This document shows, in pieces, positions 8,167 through 15,609 of a stretch of 36,371 nucleotides of DNA. The DNA is taken from assembly GCF_003287975.1 (NCBI RefSeq), contig NZ_QMKQ01000034.1, positions 1-36,371 of the forward strand. The letters are read 5' to 3'. A program made the translations under genes and the position numbers. This stretch comes from Arthrobacter sp. AQ5-05. GTDB taxonomy: Bacteria > Actinomycetota > Actinomycetes > Actinomycetales > Micrococcaceae. The number at the start of each line of letters is the position of its first letter. Within the stretch, counting starts at the first letter, position 1. The notes under the pieces are model-generated. The model was not told the origin of the DNA, ran no database searches, and saw only the letters and a list, made by a program, of their open reading frames with translations.

Positions 8167-9071
8167 ACCTGCTGGACATCATCATCGAACCCCTGGGCTA
8201 CGGCTTCATGGCCAACGCACTGGCCACCGCGGTGACCGCCGCGGCGGTCTGCGCGGTGCTCTCCTGCTGGCTGGTGCTCATCGGCTGGTCGCTGATGGGA
8301 GACGCGGTCTCCCACGCGGTGCTCCCGGGCGTCGTGCTGGCCTACATGTTCTCGGTGCCCTTCGCCATCGGCGCGCTGCTCTTCGGATTCCTGGCCGTGG
8401 GCCTGATCGGCGCGGTGCGCGACACCAGCCGGATCAAGGAGGACGCTGCCATCGGCATCGTCTTTTCCACGCTCTTCGCCCTGGGGCTGGTGCTGATCTC
8501 CGTGACCCCCTCGGAGACCGACCTGGGCCACATCATCTTCGGGAACCTGCTGGGTGTCTCGAAGGCCGAGGTTCTGCAGATCCTCATCCTCGGGGCGCTG
8601 GCCCTCGCGGCGCTGCTGCTCTGGCGCCGGGACTTCACGCTCTACGCCTTCGATGCGACCCATGCGCACGCGATCGGGTTGAATCCGCGGCTGCTGGGCG
8701 CCGCGCTGCTGGGCCTGCTCGCGCTGACCAGTGTGGTGGCGCTGCAGGCGGTGGGCGTGATCCTGGTGGTGGCGATGCTGATCATCCCCGGGGCCACCGC
8801 GCATCTGCTCACCGATCGCTTCGGGCGGATGCTGCTGATCGCCCCGGCCATTTCGGTCGCCTGCTCGGTCATCGGGCTGTATGCAAGCTACTACCTGGAC
8901 ACCGCCTCGGGCGGCATGATCGTGCTGGTCCAGGGCGCGGTGTTCGCACTCGTGTACCTCTTTGCTCCCGCGCAGGGGCTGCTGGGGCGCAGGATCTTCG
9001 CCGCGGCGCGCCGCCGCCGCACCCTCGAAATGGACGCCCGGGCGCCGGAAGGTGCAGGAATCGGGCGCTAG
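8163..9071 (+). CDS. Manganese ABC transporter permease (ABC-3 family)
   Basis: The 302-residue membrane protein has about eight or nine hydrophobic segments and the hallmark LIGWSLMGDAVSHAVLPGVVLAY of the ABC-3 family near residue 40, with TSVVALQAVGVILVVAMLIIPGATAHLL near residue 200. Together with the lipoprotein and ATPase it forms a Mn(II) importer. Its TAG stop at 9069-9071 lies in the sequence CTAG, which is also the stop of the convergent regulator gene, so the two coding regions overlap by four bases. No room exists for a conventional intergenic terminator. Confidence 0.92.
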   Translation: MNLLDIIIEPLGYGFMANALATAVTAAAVCAVLSCWLVLIGWSLMGDAVSHAVLPGVVLAYMFSVPFAIGALLFGFLAVGLIGAVRDTSRIKEDAAIGIVFSTLFALGLVLISVTPSETDLGHIIFGNLLGVSKAEVLQILILGALALAALLLWRRDFTLYAFDATHAHAIGLNPRLLGAALLGLLALTSVVALQAVGVILVVAMLIIPGATAHLLTDRFGRMLLIAPAISVACSVIGLYASYYLDTASGGMIVLVQGAVFALVYLFAPAQGLLGRRIFAAARRRRTLEMDARAPEGAGIGR

Positions 9072-9742
9072 CTCCGCGAGACGTGCAGTGCGTCGGCGGC
9101 CTGGCGGCCCAGCGTGATGGTGGCGGTGCCGTCGGCGACCAGTAGCTGCACCGCGTCCGAGAAGGGTGCGGCCGCGGTGATGACCAGGCCCACCCCCGGC
9201 ACGACGCCCTGCGCGCTGAGGTACTGCAGCAGTTCCGGGTCCTCGTCGTTGATGCGCTCCACCACGACCCGGCCCCCGGGCTCCACGGTGCTCAGCAGCA
9301 CCGCGTCGGGCACCGTGAGCACCCCGTCGACGCTCGGGATCGGATCCCCGTGCGGGTCGCGGGACGGGTGGCCCAGGAACGCATCGAGGCGTTCGACCAT
9401 GAAGTCGCTCATGGCGTGTTCCAGGTTCTCGGCCTCGTCGTGGACCTGGTCCCAGTCGTAGCCCAGGTGCTCGACCAGGAAGGTCTCCAGCAGTCGGTGT
9501 CTGCGGACCATGTCCAGTGCGTACTTTCGGCCCAGCTCGGTCAATGCCACCGCCCCGTAGCGGGCGTGGCTGACCAGTCCCTGGGTGGTCAGCTTGCGCA
9601 CCGCGTCGGAAACCGAGGAAACCCGCAGACCCGATTTCTGGGCGATGTCCGTTGCGGTGACCGGGTCGTCGGACCATTCCGACAGGCCCCAGATGACCTT
9701 GAGGTAGTTCTGCGTGCTGATGGAAAGTTCCGAAACCGACAT
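9068..9742 (-). CDS. mntR: MntR-like, DtxR-family metal-dependent repressor
   Basis: The 224-residue protein has an N-terminal winged helix (about 5-70), a dimerisation/metal domain (75-140) and a C-terminal FeoA/SH3-like domain (about 145-224). The metal-domain motif reads HDEAENLEHAMSD: H101, E105, E108 and H109, with H82 and E86 upstream. In DtxR/IdeR the position of E105 is a cysteine; glutamate there is the manganese-sensing MntR arrangement. The protein most likely represses the Mn importer operon with Mn(II) as co-repressor. ATG 9742 has no Shine-Dalgarno sequence, but a TAGACT hexamer ends seven bases upstream, which suggests a leaderless transcript. A longer in-frame reading upstream lacks homology and is rejected. 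Confidence 0.88.
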   Translation of the reverse strand: MSVSELSISTQNYLKVIWGLSEWSDDPVTATDIAQKSGLRVSSVSDAVRKLTTQGLVSHARYGAVALTELGRKYALDMVRRHRLLETFLVEHLGYDWDQVHDEAENLEHAMSDFMVERLDAFLGHPSRDPHGDPIPSVDGVLTVPDAVLLSTVEPGGRVVVERINDEDPELLQYLSAQGVVPGVGLVITAAAPFSDAVQLLVADGTATITLGRQAADALHVSRS

Positions 9743-9748
9743 GTGTAC

Positions 9749-9754
9749 GAGTCT
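9749..9754 (-). promoter_or_regulatory. Probable -10 element for a leaderless mntR transcript
   Basis: TAGACT on the minus strand fits the TAnnnT consensus and ends seven bases before ATG 9742, so transcription would start at or beside the start codon. No convincing -35 is present. The element overlaps the stop codon of the upstream response-regulator gene. Confidence 0.45.
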
Positions 9755-10436
9755 ACAGAGGACACCCGCACGGCGTTCTGCCGCACGGGTGTGACCTCGC
9801 TTGGATCCAGCCCTGCTCGCGGGCCAGGTGGGCCGCGGCGATGCGGTTCGCCTCCCCGGTCTTGCCGATGGCGCTGGAGAGGTGGTTGCGCACCGTGCCG
9901 GCACCCAGGTGCAGGGAACCGGCGATCTGCGCCACCGGGGCACCGGACTGCGCACGGGCAAGCACCTCGCGCTCGCGCCCGGTCAACGGGTTGGCCCCGT
10001 TCATCAGCGAGGTCGCGGCCAGGGCGGGGTCCACCACCCGGCCCCCGGTGTGCACCCGGCGCACCGCCGTTGCCAGCTCGGAGGTCGGGGTGTCCTTGAC
10101 CAGGAACCCGCTGGCCCCGGCCTCGAACGCGGCCCGCAGGTACCCCGGCCGGTAAAAGGTCGTCACCATCAAGACCTTGCACCCGGGCACGGCCTCCCGC
10201 AGCTTCCGGGCCGCTTCGAGCCCGTCGGTGCCCGGCATCTGGATATCCAGCAGCGCCGCGTCCACCCGGTGCTCGAGGGCGAGGGCCGCCACCTCGGCTC
10301 CGTCCCCGGCCTGGGCGACGGCCTCGATGTCGGGTTCCAGGTCCAGCAGCGCGGCCAGCGTCCCGCGCACCAGTGCCTGGTCGTCGGCCAGCAGCACCCT
10401 GATGGGTGCGGGCGCTTCGGCAAGTTGTTCGCTCAT
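9753..10436 (-). CDS. NarL/DesR-type response regulator
   Basis: The 227-residue protein has a receiver domain with acidic D18/D19, phospho-acceptor D64 (LLDIQMPG) and K114 (FLVKD), followed by a LuxR-type helix-turn-helix near residues 148-205 (LTGREREVLARAQSG, VRNHLSSAIGKTGEANRIAA). Such DesR-like regulators usually pair with a DesK-like kinase and control an ABC exporter or lipid gene. Start ATG 10436 sits in an ATGA overlap with the upstream kinase remnant. The C-terminus extends about sixteen residues beyond the usual QGW end, and that tail lies in a hairpin-forming sequence (9763-9791). Because the kinase has lost its sensor, this regulator may be an orphan. Confidence 0.85.
   Translation of the reverse strand: MSEQLAEAPAPIRVLLADDQALVRGTLAALLDLEPDIEAVAQAGDGAEVAALALEHRVDAALLDIQMPGTDGLEAARKLREAVPGCKVLMVTTFYRPGYLRAAFEAGASGFLVKDTPTSELATAVRRVHTGGRVVDPALAATSLMNGANPLTGREREVLARAQSGAPVAQIAGSLHLGAGTVRNHLSSAIGKTGEANRIAAAHLAREQGWIQARSHPCGRTPCGCPL
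9763..9791 (-). terminator. Hairpin at the 3' end of the response-regulator gene
   Basis: On the minus-strand RNA, CACCCGTGCGGC can pair with GCCGTGCGGGTG over 12 base pairs, including two G-U wobbles, with an AGAA loop. The wobbles mean the stem is good only in the minus-strand transcript. It lies just before the regulator stop and has no T-run, so termination is possible but unproven. Confidence 0.35.
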
Positions 10437-10840
10437 TCCCAGCTCACCGCGACCCTGGTGCCGCCGCATGCGGAGTCCCCGATCTCAAGATGCGCGCCGG
10501 CCAGCCGGGCGCGCTCGCGCATCCCGCGCATCCCGTGTCCCTCGCGGCTTCCGGCCAGCGAGTCCCCGTCGTCCTCGACGCCGAGCAACCCGGGGGCGAT
10601 GCGGATCCAGCAGGTGGTGGCATGGGCATGGCGCAGCACGTTGGTGGCTGCCTCGCGCAGGATCCAGGAAAGCACCGTGCAGTGCGCCGGTTCGACCTCC
10701 TGCGCGTTGCCGATGAGCACCGTCTTGATCCGTGCATCGGCCAGCGCGGTGCGCACGGAGGCAAGTTCCCGGGCCAGGGTGCTGCGGCGCTGCCCGTCCA
10801 GGGTGGCGCGGATCGAGTCCAGCGCCTCGGCGTTCCTGTC
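10433..10840 (-). pseudogene. Truncated DesK-like sensor histidine kinase (C-terminal remnant)
   Basis: The readable remnant runs from about RNAEALDSIRATLDGQRR to the stop. It has the linker of DesK-type kinases, the N-box-like region REAATNVLRHAHA, a short GVEDDGDSL G1 box and the EGHGMRGMRERARLAGAHLEIGD G2 region. What is missing is decisive: the membrane sensor segments and the dimerisation helix with its phospho-accepting histidine, normally about 250 residues, are absent. The frame stays open to 10999, but that stretch (Trp/Cys-rich) does not resemble a kinase. The break coincides with an inverted repeat at 10841-10873, so a deletion or IS-mediated rearrangement is likely. The stop overlaps the start of the response regulator (ATGA). 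Confidence 0.75.
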
Positions 10841-10873
10841 TCTTTGCCCTTGCCGGCAGAAGGCGCAAAGAGC
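10841..10873. repeat. Inverted repeat at the kinase truncation point
   Basis: CTCTTTGC (10841-10848) is perfectly complementary to GCAAAGAG (10866-10873), and the stem continues with CCTT/AAGG after one bulged base. It sits where recognisable kinase sequence ends. It may be a scar or the recombination site; it lacks the T-run expected of a terminator. Confidence 0.45.
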
Positions 10874-11209
10874 ATGAAATCGCCATGACAGCTGCCATGG
10901 CCAACAGCACCCGCGAACAACCGCGGGAGGCCGCCCCCACGTGGCATTCCCGGCGGTGCCGGATCTCCAGGCCCATGGGCGGCACGTCACATTCCACAAA
11001 TGTGTGGCACCTCACCGCGGGCACAAAACTGCTTTTAGCGTGCGCTGAGCGGCCCTTGCGGAGCGCCGAATGGCTCGATGCATGCGGCGGAGCCGATCGC
11101 ATTGGGCGCCGACACAACGGGCAGGGCCGTGATCGGAGATCTGCACATGGATCTGGATCACGTCATTCAGACATACTGCACCGTTGAAGGCACGAAGGAG
11201 TGACCACTT
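10874..11209. other. Intergenic region upstream of the APC permease
   Basis: No convincing gene is present in these 336 bases, although one plus-strand frame stays open without recognisable similarity. A small inverted repeat, CCACA (10994-10998) and TGTGG (11003-11007), could be an operator. A good ribosome binding site, GAAGGAG, occurs just before the permease start. The promoter could not be fixed. Confidence 0.4.
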
Positions 11210-12661
11210 ATGACTACAGATTTCAAGCCCCAGGCAGGGCCGGCGAACACGCTGGCCAAGACGCTGGGCAACCGCGACGCCCTCGCCCTGGGCTTCGGCG
11301 CCATGATCGGCTTCGGCTGGGTGGTGCTCACCGGCGGCTGGCTCTCCAGCGCCGGGACCATGGGAGCGATCCTCGCCATGCTCACCGGCGGCGTCATCAT
11401 GGCCATCGTCGGACTGACCTACGCCGAGTTGACCTCGTCGATGCCGAAGGCGGGAGGCGAGCACAACTTCATCCTGCGTGCCTTGGGCCCGCGTCCGTCG
11501 TTCATTGGTTCCTGGGCCATCACCGGCGGCTACGTCACCATCGTGGCGTTCGAGGCCGTGGCGCTCCCGCGCACCATCGAATACATCGTTCCCGGGCTGA
11601 GCCGGATCCCGCTGTGGACCATCGCCGGGTACGAGGTCCACCTTACCTGGGCGCTGGTCGGCGTGGTCGCCGGCGCACTGATCACGTTGATCAATATCCT
11701 GGGCGTGAAGCAGGCCGGCATCGTGCAGACCTTTACCGTGCTCTTCCTGCTGCTGATCGGAGCGTTGCTCCTCTTCGGTTCCGTCACCGGCGGCAGCTCC
11801 GAGAACATGTTCCCGATGTTCAACAACGGGGTCAGCGGCTACTTCGCGGTGCTGATGGTGGTGCCGTTCCTCTTCATCGGCTTCGACGTCATCCCGCAGT
11901 CGGCCGAGGAGGTCAACATCCCGGCACGCCAGGTCGGCAAGCTCGTGGTCGTTGCGGTTGTCCTGGCCACCATTTGGTACATCATGGTCGTGCTGACCAC
12001 CGCCTCGGCCATGCCGGCCAGCGAGCTGGTCAAGACCGACATCGCAACCGCTGATGCCATGGGCGCACTGTTCGGCTCCGACATCATGGCCAAGATCCTG
12101 ATCGCCGGCGGCATCGCCGGCATCCTGACCTCGTGGAACTCTTTGCTGCTTGGCGCCTCGCGCCTGGTCTTCTCCCTGGCCCGTTCCGGCATGCTGCCGG
12201 CTTGGTTCGGCGCCCTGCACCCGAAGTTCCGCACCCCGCACAACGCGCTGTTGTTCATCGGCGGCATTTCGATGCTTGCACCGTTCTTCGGCGTCGAAAT
12301 GCTCGGCTGGCTGGTTGACGGCGGTGCACCGAGCATCATCATCGCCTACTTCCTGGTGGCCGTGACGTTCCTGGTGCTGCGCAAGCGCGAACCGCAGATG
12401 GATCGTCCGCTGCGCGTGGGCGGCAAGGGCAGGGGCGGCATCGCGATCGGCATCGCCGCCACCGTGCTGACCCTGGCACTGTTCTCCCTGTACATGCCGG
12501 GCATGCCCGCCTCGCTGTCGTGGCAGCCGTGGCTGATCTTCTTCGTCTGGTGGGGCATGGGAGCGGTGTTCTTCTTCAAGGTTCCCGGCGGCATCAAGGC
12601 CGGCATCGACGCCGAGGAGCAGGTCCTGGAGATCGTCAACGCCCGCAAGGCCAAGAAGTAA
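11210..12661 (+). CDS. APC-superfamily amino acid/amine permease
   Basis: The 483-residue protein has about twelve hydrophobic segments and the typical APC opening (LGFGAMIGFGWVVLTGGWLSSAGT, residues about 28-52) followed by GLTYAELTSSMPKAGGEHNFI. It would import an amino acid, amine or related compound using an ion gradient; the substrate cannot be read from sequence. GFDVIPQSAEEVNIPARQVG in the middle is also characteristic of APC permeases. The C-terminus ends in a charged cytoplasmic tail (NARKAKK). The start is supported by GAAGGAG nine bases upstream. It appears to be a single-gene unit, flanked by the decayed kinase and by a strong terminator. No catabolic enzymes accompany it. Confidence 0.88.
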   Translation: MTTDFKPQAGPANTLAKTLGNRDALALGFGAMIGFGWVVLTGGWLSSAGTMGAILAMLTGGVIMAIVGLTYAELTSSMPKAGGEHNFILRALGPRPSFIGSWAITGGYVTIVAFEAVALPRTIEYIVPGLSRIPLWTIAGYEVHLTWALVGVVAGALITLINILGVKQAGIVQTFTVLFLLLIGALLLFGSVTGGSSENMFPMFNNGVSGYFAVLMVVPFLFIGFDVIPQSAEEVNIPARQVGKLVVVAVVLATIWYIMVVLTTASAMPASELVKTDIATADAMGALFGSDIMAKILIAGGIAGILTSWNSLLLGASRLVFSLARSGMLPAWFGALHPKFRTPHNALLFIGGISMLAPFFGVEMLGWLVDGGAPSIIIAYFLVAVTFLVLRKREPQMDRPLRVGGKGRGGIAIGIAATVLTLALFSLYMPGMPASLSWQPWLIFFVWWGMGAVFFFKVPGGIKAGIDAEEQVLEIVNARKAKK

Positions 12662-12672
12662 CACCCGGACAT

Positions 12673-12726
12673 CGCACAAATCGCGGGCGGGCACCGGTTA
12701 TCCGGTGCCCGCCCGCGGCTTGTGCG
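12673..12726. terminator. Strong hairpin after the APC permease
   Basis: A perfect 16-base-pair GC-rich stem pairs 12682-12697 with 12702-12717 around a TTAT loop. An outer CGCACAA/TTGTGCG pairing extends the structure to 54 bases. It begins 12 bases after the permease stop. There is no long T-run, which is common for actinobacterial terminators. Confidence 0.75.
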
Positions 12727-12980
12727 CCTCGGCGGGGAACCGTTGCCAGGCACCGGGAACCGCGGGCCGGCGTCCGGTGCATATGCCACCTCGGGCACGC
12801 ACCCTTTGCCCGTCCCCGTCCCCGGGTGCCGCACCACTGCGGGTATTCCCGGCGGAGGATTTCCCGCGTCGCCGACGATGCGTGCCGCGGCATCGGCACC
12901 CACCTCGTCCACGGCACGGGCCTGTTGTAATGTGTTGGGAGGTCCCACCTCCACCCGTATCGAACCGATTGCGAGCCGTC

Positions 12981-14231
12981 GTGTCCAAGAAGAAGAAATC
13001 CCCCGCCGCCAAGACCAGGCAGGGACACCCCGGCCGCGCCGCGGCGACAGCGAACATCGTCAGCATCGACGAGTTCCGTGCCCGCAGCACCGGTGACGAT
13101 GTGACGGCGGGGTTCATGAAGTGGGTGCGCGCCAACACCGAGCTGCTGCAGCTGGGAGATCCGTTGCCGGTGCTGCGCACCTTCCTGGAAAGCCACGCCG
13201 AATCCGCGCAGGCTCCGCTGGCCACGCACCTGGAACCCCTGGCCACGCAGGTGGCCCTGGGCAAGTACGTCCGCCAAAACCCGGAGGCGGACTTCGGCTT
13301 CGCCCTGCACACCGTGGCTGCCTACCTGCTCTACCTTGACGACTCGGATCTGTGGAGCGGCAGCGACGAGCTGTTCGAGGACGTGCAGGCGGAACTGCTC
13401 GAGGCCCTGGGAGAGGATCTCGACGACGAGTTCGACGACCGCGAATTCGAGGTCCCGGCGCTTTCGCGCGCGCAGTCCCGCGACGCCCTGCTCGCCCTGC
13501 CGTTGGCCGGGCACCTGCAGGCGTTCTTCGCCTGGTTCGGAGACAAGCGCGACGTCACCTCCACCGGCCTGCTCACCCGCAAGGACATCGAGGGCGCCGC
13601 GGCCGCGCTCGGCGTGGCCGCCCGGGGAGTGGGCAAACTCCCGGCGGAGGCTTCCAACGAACCCGGCGCACCGTACCTGGCAACAAGTTCGCAGCAGGTC
13701 CCGCTGCTTGACCTGTATTGGGAGGCACTGGTGCGCATCGGCATCATTGAGCTGGGGTCCACCCGCGCCACCATGAACCGGCCGTTGGACTCCCTCACCG
13801 GCGAGGCCCGCGAAGACATGCTGATGCACCTGGTCCGGGACATGGCCTTGAGCCTCTACATGCAGCTCATCTCCACTGCCGCCACCACGGGGTTCGACGA
13901 CGAAGACCCCGGGGACGGGGATGCCGACCTATTCGACAACATGCTCACCACGATCCTGCTCGATGCGGGAACCGAGGAGGGGATCGAGTCCGGGCAGCTT
14001 GCCGAGGCCTTTGCGACGTTTGAACGCGCCGGGTTGGACGAGGGACTGTTGACCGGGCTCGCGGTGGACCTGATGCTTGCCGAGGGCCTGCTCGAGCGCG
14101 ACACCCACCTGCGGGTTCCTTCCGTACTCAAGAAGCTCGTGGCGTTCGCCGTGGCCGAGCCCGCGGGCCTCGAGGTCCTCTACGAGGACCCCGAGGACGA
14201 AGACCTGGCCTACCTGGGCGCCAAAGACTAG
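12981..14231 (+). CDS. Uncharacterised acidic protein, 416 residues
   Basis: I do not recognise a domain. The N-terminus is basic (SKKKKSPAAKTRQ), followed by a largely helical, strongly acidic body with runs such as EDLDDEFDDREFEVP and DDEDPGDGDADLFDN. No signal peptide or membrane segment is seen, so it is probably cytoplasmic. GTG 12981 is chosen because the basic lysine run begins there; the frame is open from 12705, but the upstream translation is Pro/Arg-rich and out of character. GCGAG just upstream is a weak ribosome binding site. The gene stands alone between two strong hairpins. Codon use is normal for the window, so a conserved lineage-specific protein is more likely than a transferred one. 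Confidence 0.72.
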   Translation: MSKKKKSPAAKTRQGHPGRAAATANIVSIDEFRARSTGDDVTAGFMKWVRANTELLQLGDPLPVLRTFLESHAESAQAPLATHLEPLATQVALGKYVRQNPEADFGFALHTVAAYLLYLDDSDLWSGSDELFEDVQAELLEALGEDLDDEFDDREFEVPALSRAQSRDALLALPLAGHLQAFFAWFGDKRDVTSTGLLTRKDIEGAAAALGVAARGVGKLPAEASNEPGAPYLATSSQQVPLLDLYWEALVRIGIIELGSTRATMNRPLDSLTGEAREDMLMHLVRDMALSLYMQLISTAATTGFDDEDPGDGDADLFDNMLTTILLDAGTEEGIESGQLAEAFATFERAGLDEGLLTGLAVDLMLAEGLLERDTHLRVPSVLKKLVAFAVAEPAGLEVLYEDPEDEDLAYLGAKD

Positions 14232-14244
14232 ATCCACCGCGCCA

Positions 14245-14303
14245 AGACGGGCGGGAGGGGCGCGCGTCTGCGCACCCCTCCCGCCCGTCTGCGTTTGTTG
14301 TTC
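14245..14303. terminator. Strong bidirectional terminator between convergent genes
   Basis: A 16-base-pair stem pairs AGACGGGCGGGAGGGG (14245-14260) with its exact complement at 14275-14290, followed on the plus strand by GCGTTTGTTGTT. It lies between the 416-residue protein gene and the convergent monooxygenase gene, so it can serve both. Confidence 0.8.
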
Positions 14304-14317
14304 CCCCGGGCCCGTGG

Positions 14318-15568
14318 CTACTTGCTGCCCGTTGACCCACCCGAGGCACCGATGGCCCAGATACGCGGCAGCGCCCGTCCGTGCACCGAGTGCGCCCCGA
14401 TGACCCGGGCCTTGAACACCCAGGGGTTGTGGTTCCCGGCGGTCCGGGCGTTGCGCCAGTGGCGATCCAGGTTCTTGGAAACGCTGGTCGCCGAGGCCGC
14501 CAGCGCATCGAAGGCGTGCGAGATCCCGTTGACCACCAGCGGGGTCAGCACCACCTGGGCCTGCGCGGTGGCCAGCTCCGCCGCGTCATTGGCGGCTTCC
14601 TCGGCTGCCAGCTCGATGTCCCCGGCGCGCCAAGCCAGGGCCGCGTCGTAGGCGCCCTGCAGCGCGCGGGCCGCGGAGTCGACGGTGGCCGCCGCGGCAA
14701 ACGCGACGGCCGAGACCTCGCCGATGACCTGCAGCAGCTGCGGGTCCTCGTTGGCCGCCGCGGCGGCCCCGTGGCTGAAGGTCCGCGAGCGGGCGGCCAA
14801 TTCGGCGGCGAAGTCGCGTTCGGCTGCAGCCGCGCTGCCGGCCAGCACCGCCAGCAGCACGCCCTGGTAGAACGCGGTCTGGTACTTGAAGCGGGTGTCG
14901 AAGTCGATCACGTGCTCGGCCGCCACCGCCGCGCCGGTGAACGTCGCGGTGCCCGTGCCGGTGGTGCGCTGCCCGAAGCCGTCCCAGTCATCGCCCAGTT
15001 CCACACCATCCTGGTCGGCCTTGACCACGGCGATGACCCGCTGCCCGGTGTCCGTGCGTTCGGCGTAGGTGTCGATCCAGTCGGCGAAGATGCTGCCGGT
15101 GGAGTAGTACTTCCGGCCGTTCACCGCGAAGCCGCCCTTCCCGTCAGGCACCACCTTGGTGTTGACCTCGCCCAGGGCGACGGTGCCGATCTCGGTCCAG
15201 GAGTTGCCGACCAGCTCGCCGGAGACGAAGCGCTCCAGCCATTCATCGCGCCCCGGGCCAACGGGTGCGACAAGCCGGTCCTCGACGAAGGCGAAATGCC
15301 CGCGCAGTGCCTGGGCAATGTTGGGGTCGGCGGCGGCCAGTTCGGTCAGCAGCGCGAAGAGCTCGGGCAGCGTGGCACCTGACCCGCCGTGGGACTCGGG
15401 TACGCGCAACGCACCGAAACCCAAAGCGGCCAGGTCCTTGATCTGTTCACGGGCCAGGGTGCGGGTGGCGTCCCGTTCCGAGGCGCCGGCGGCGATGTCG
15501 GCAAAGAGCGGTGCGAAGCGTTCGCGCAGCCGCTGCAGTCGTGGAGGGTTCAGGGTCGTGGTTCCCAT
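14318..15568 (-). CDS. Acyl-CoA dehydrogenase-fold flavin monooxygenase, DszC/SfnB-like (second gene of pair)
   Basis: The 416-residue protein has the acyl-CoA dehydrogenase architecture: an N-terminal helical domain (DLAALGFGALRVPESHGG), a middle beta domain (NSWTEIG, VNGRKYYSTGSIFADWI) and a C-terminal helical bundle. The catalytic glutamate of true acyl-CoA dehydrogenases is not evident. The VNGxKxYSTGS motif and the C-terminal NARTAGNHNPWVFKARVIGAH stretch are typical of the DszC/SfnB group, which uses FMNH2 and oxygen to oxidise organosulfur compounds. Start ATG 15568 follows AAGGAG at nine bases. It lies 41 bases after a paralogue and both are probably co-transcribed. A role in scavenging sulfur from sulfones or thiophenes is inferred; no flavin reductase is visible nearby. 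Confidence 0.8.
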   Translation of the reverse strand: MGTTTLNPPRLQRLRERFAPLFADIAAGASERDATRTLAREQIKDLAALGFGALRVPESHGGSGATLPELFALLTELAAADPNIAQALRGHFAFVEDRLVAPVGPGRDEWLERFVSGELVGNSWTEIGTVALGEVNTKVVPDGKGGFAVNGRKYYSTGSIFADWIDTYAERTDTGQRVIAVVKADQDGVELGDDWDGFGQRTTGTGTATFTGAAVAAEHVIDFDTRFKYQTAFYQGVLLAVLAGSAAAAERDFAAELAARSRTFSHGAAAAANEDPQLLQVIGEVSAVAFAAAATVDSAARALQGAYDAALAWRAGDIELAAEEAANDAAELATAQAQVVLTPLVVNGISHAFDALAASATSVSKNLDRHWRNARTAGNHNPWVFKARVIGAHSVHGRALPRIWAIGASGGSTGSK

Positions 15569-15609
15569 ATCGGGTGCTCCTTATCGTGGTTCGGTTGCAG
15601 GTGCGCGGT

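Noticed and set aside
10841-10999. A short intact kinase starting at 10999
   Set aside because: The extra N-terminal residues show no kinase similarity, and the H-box is missing, so the reading is chance.
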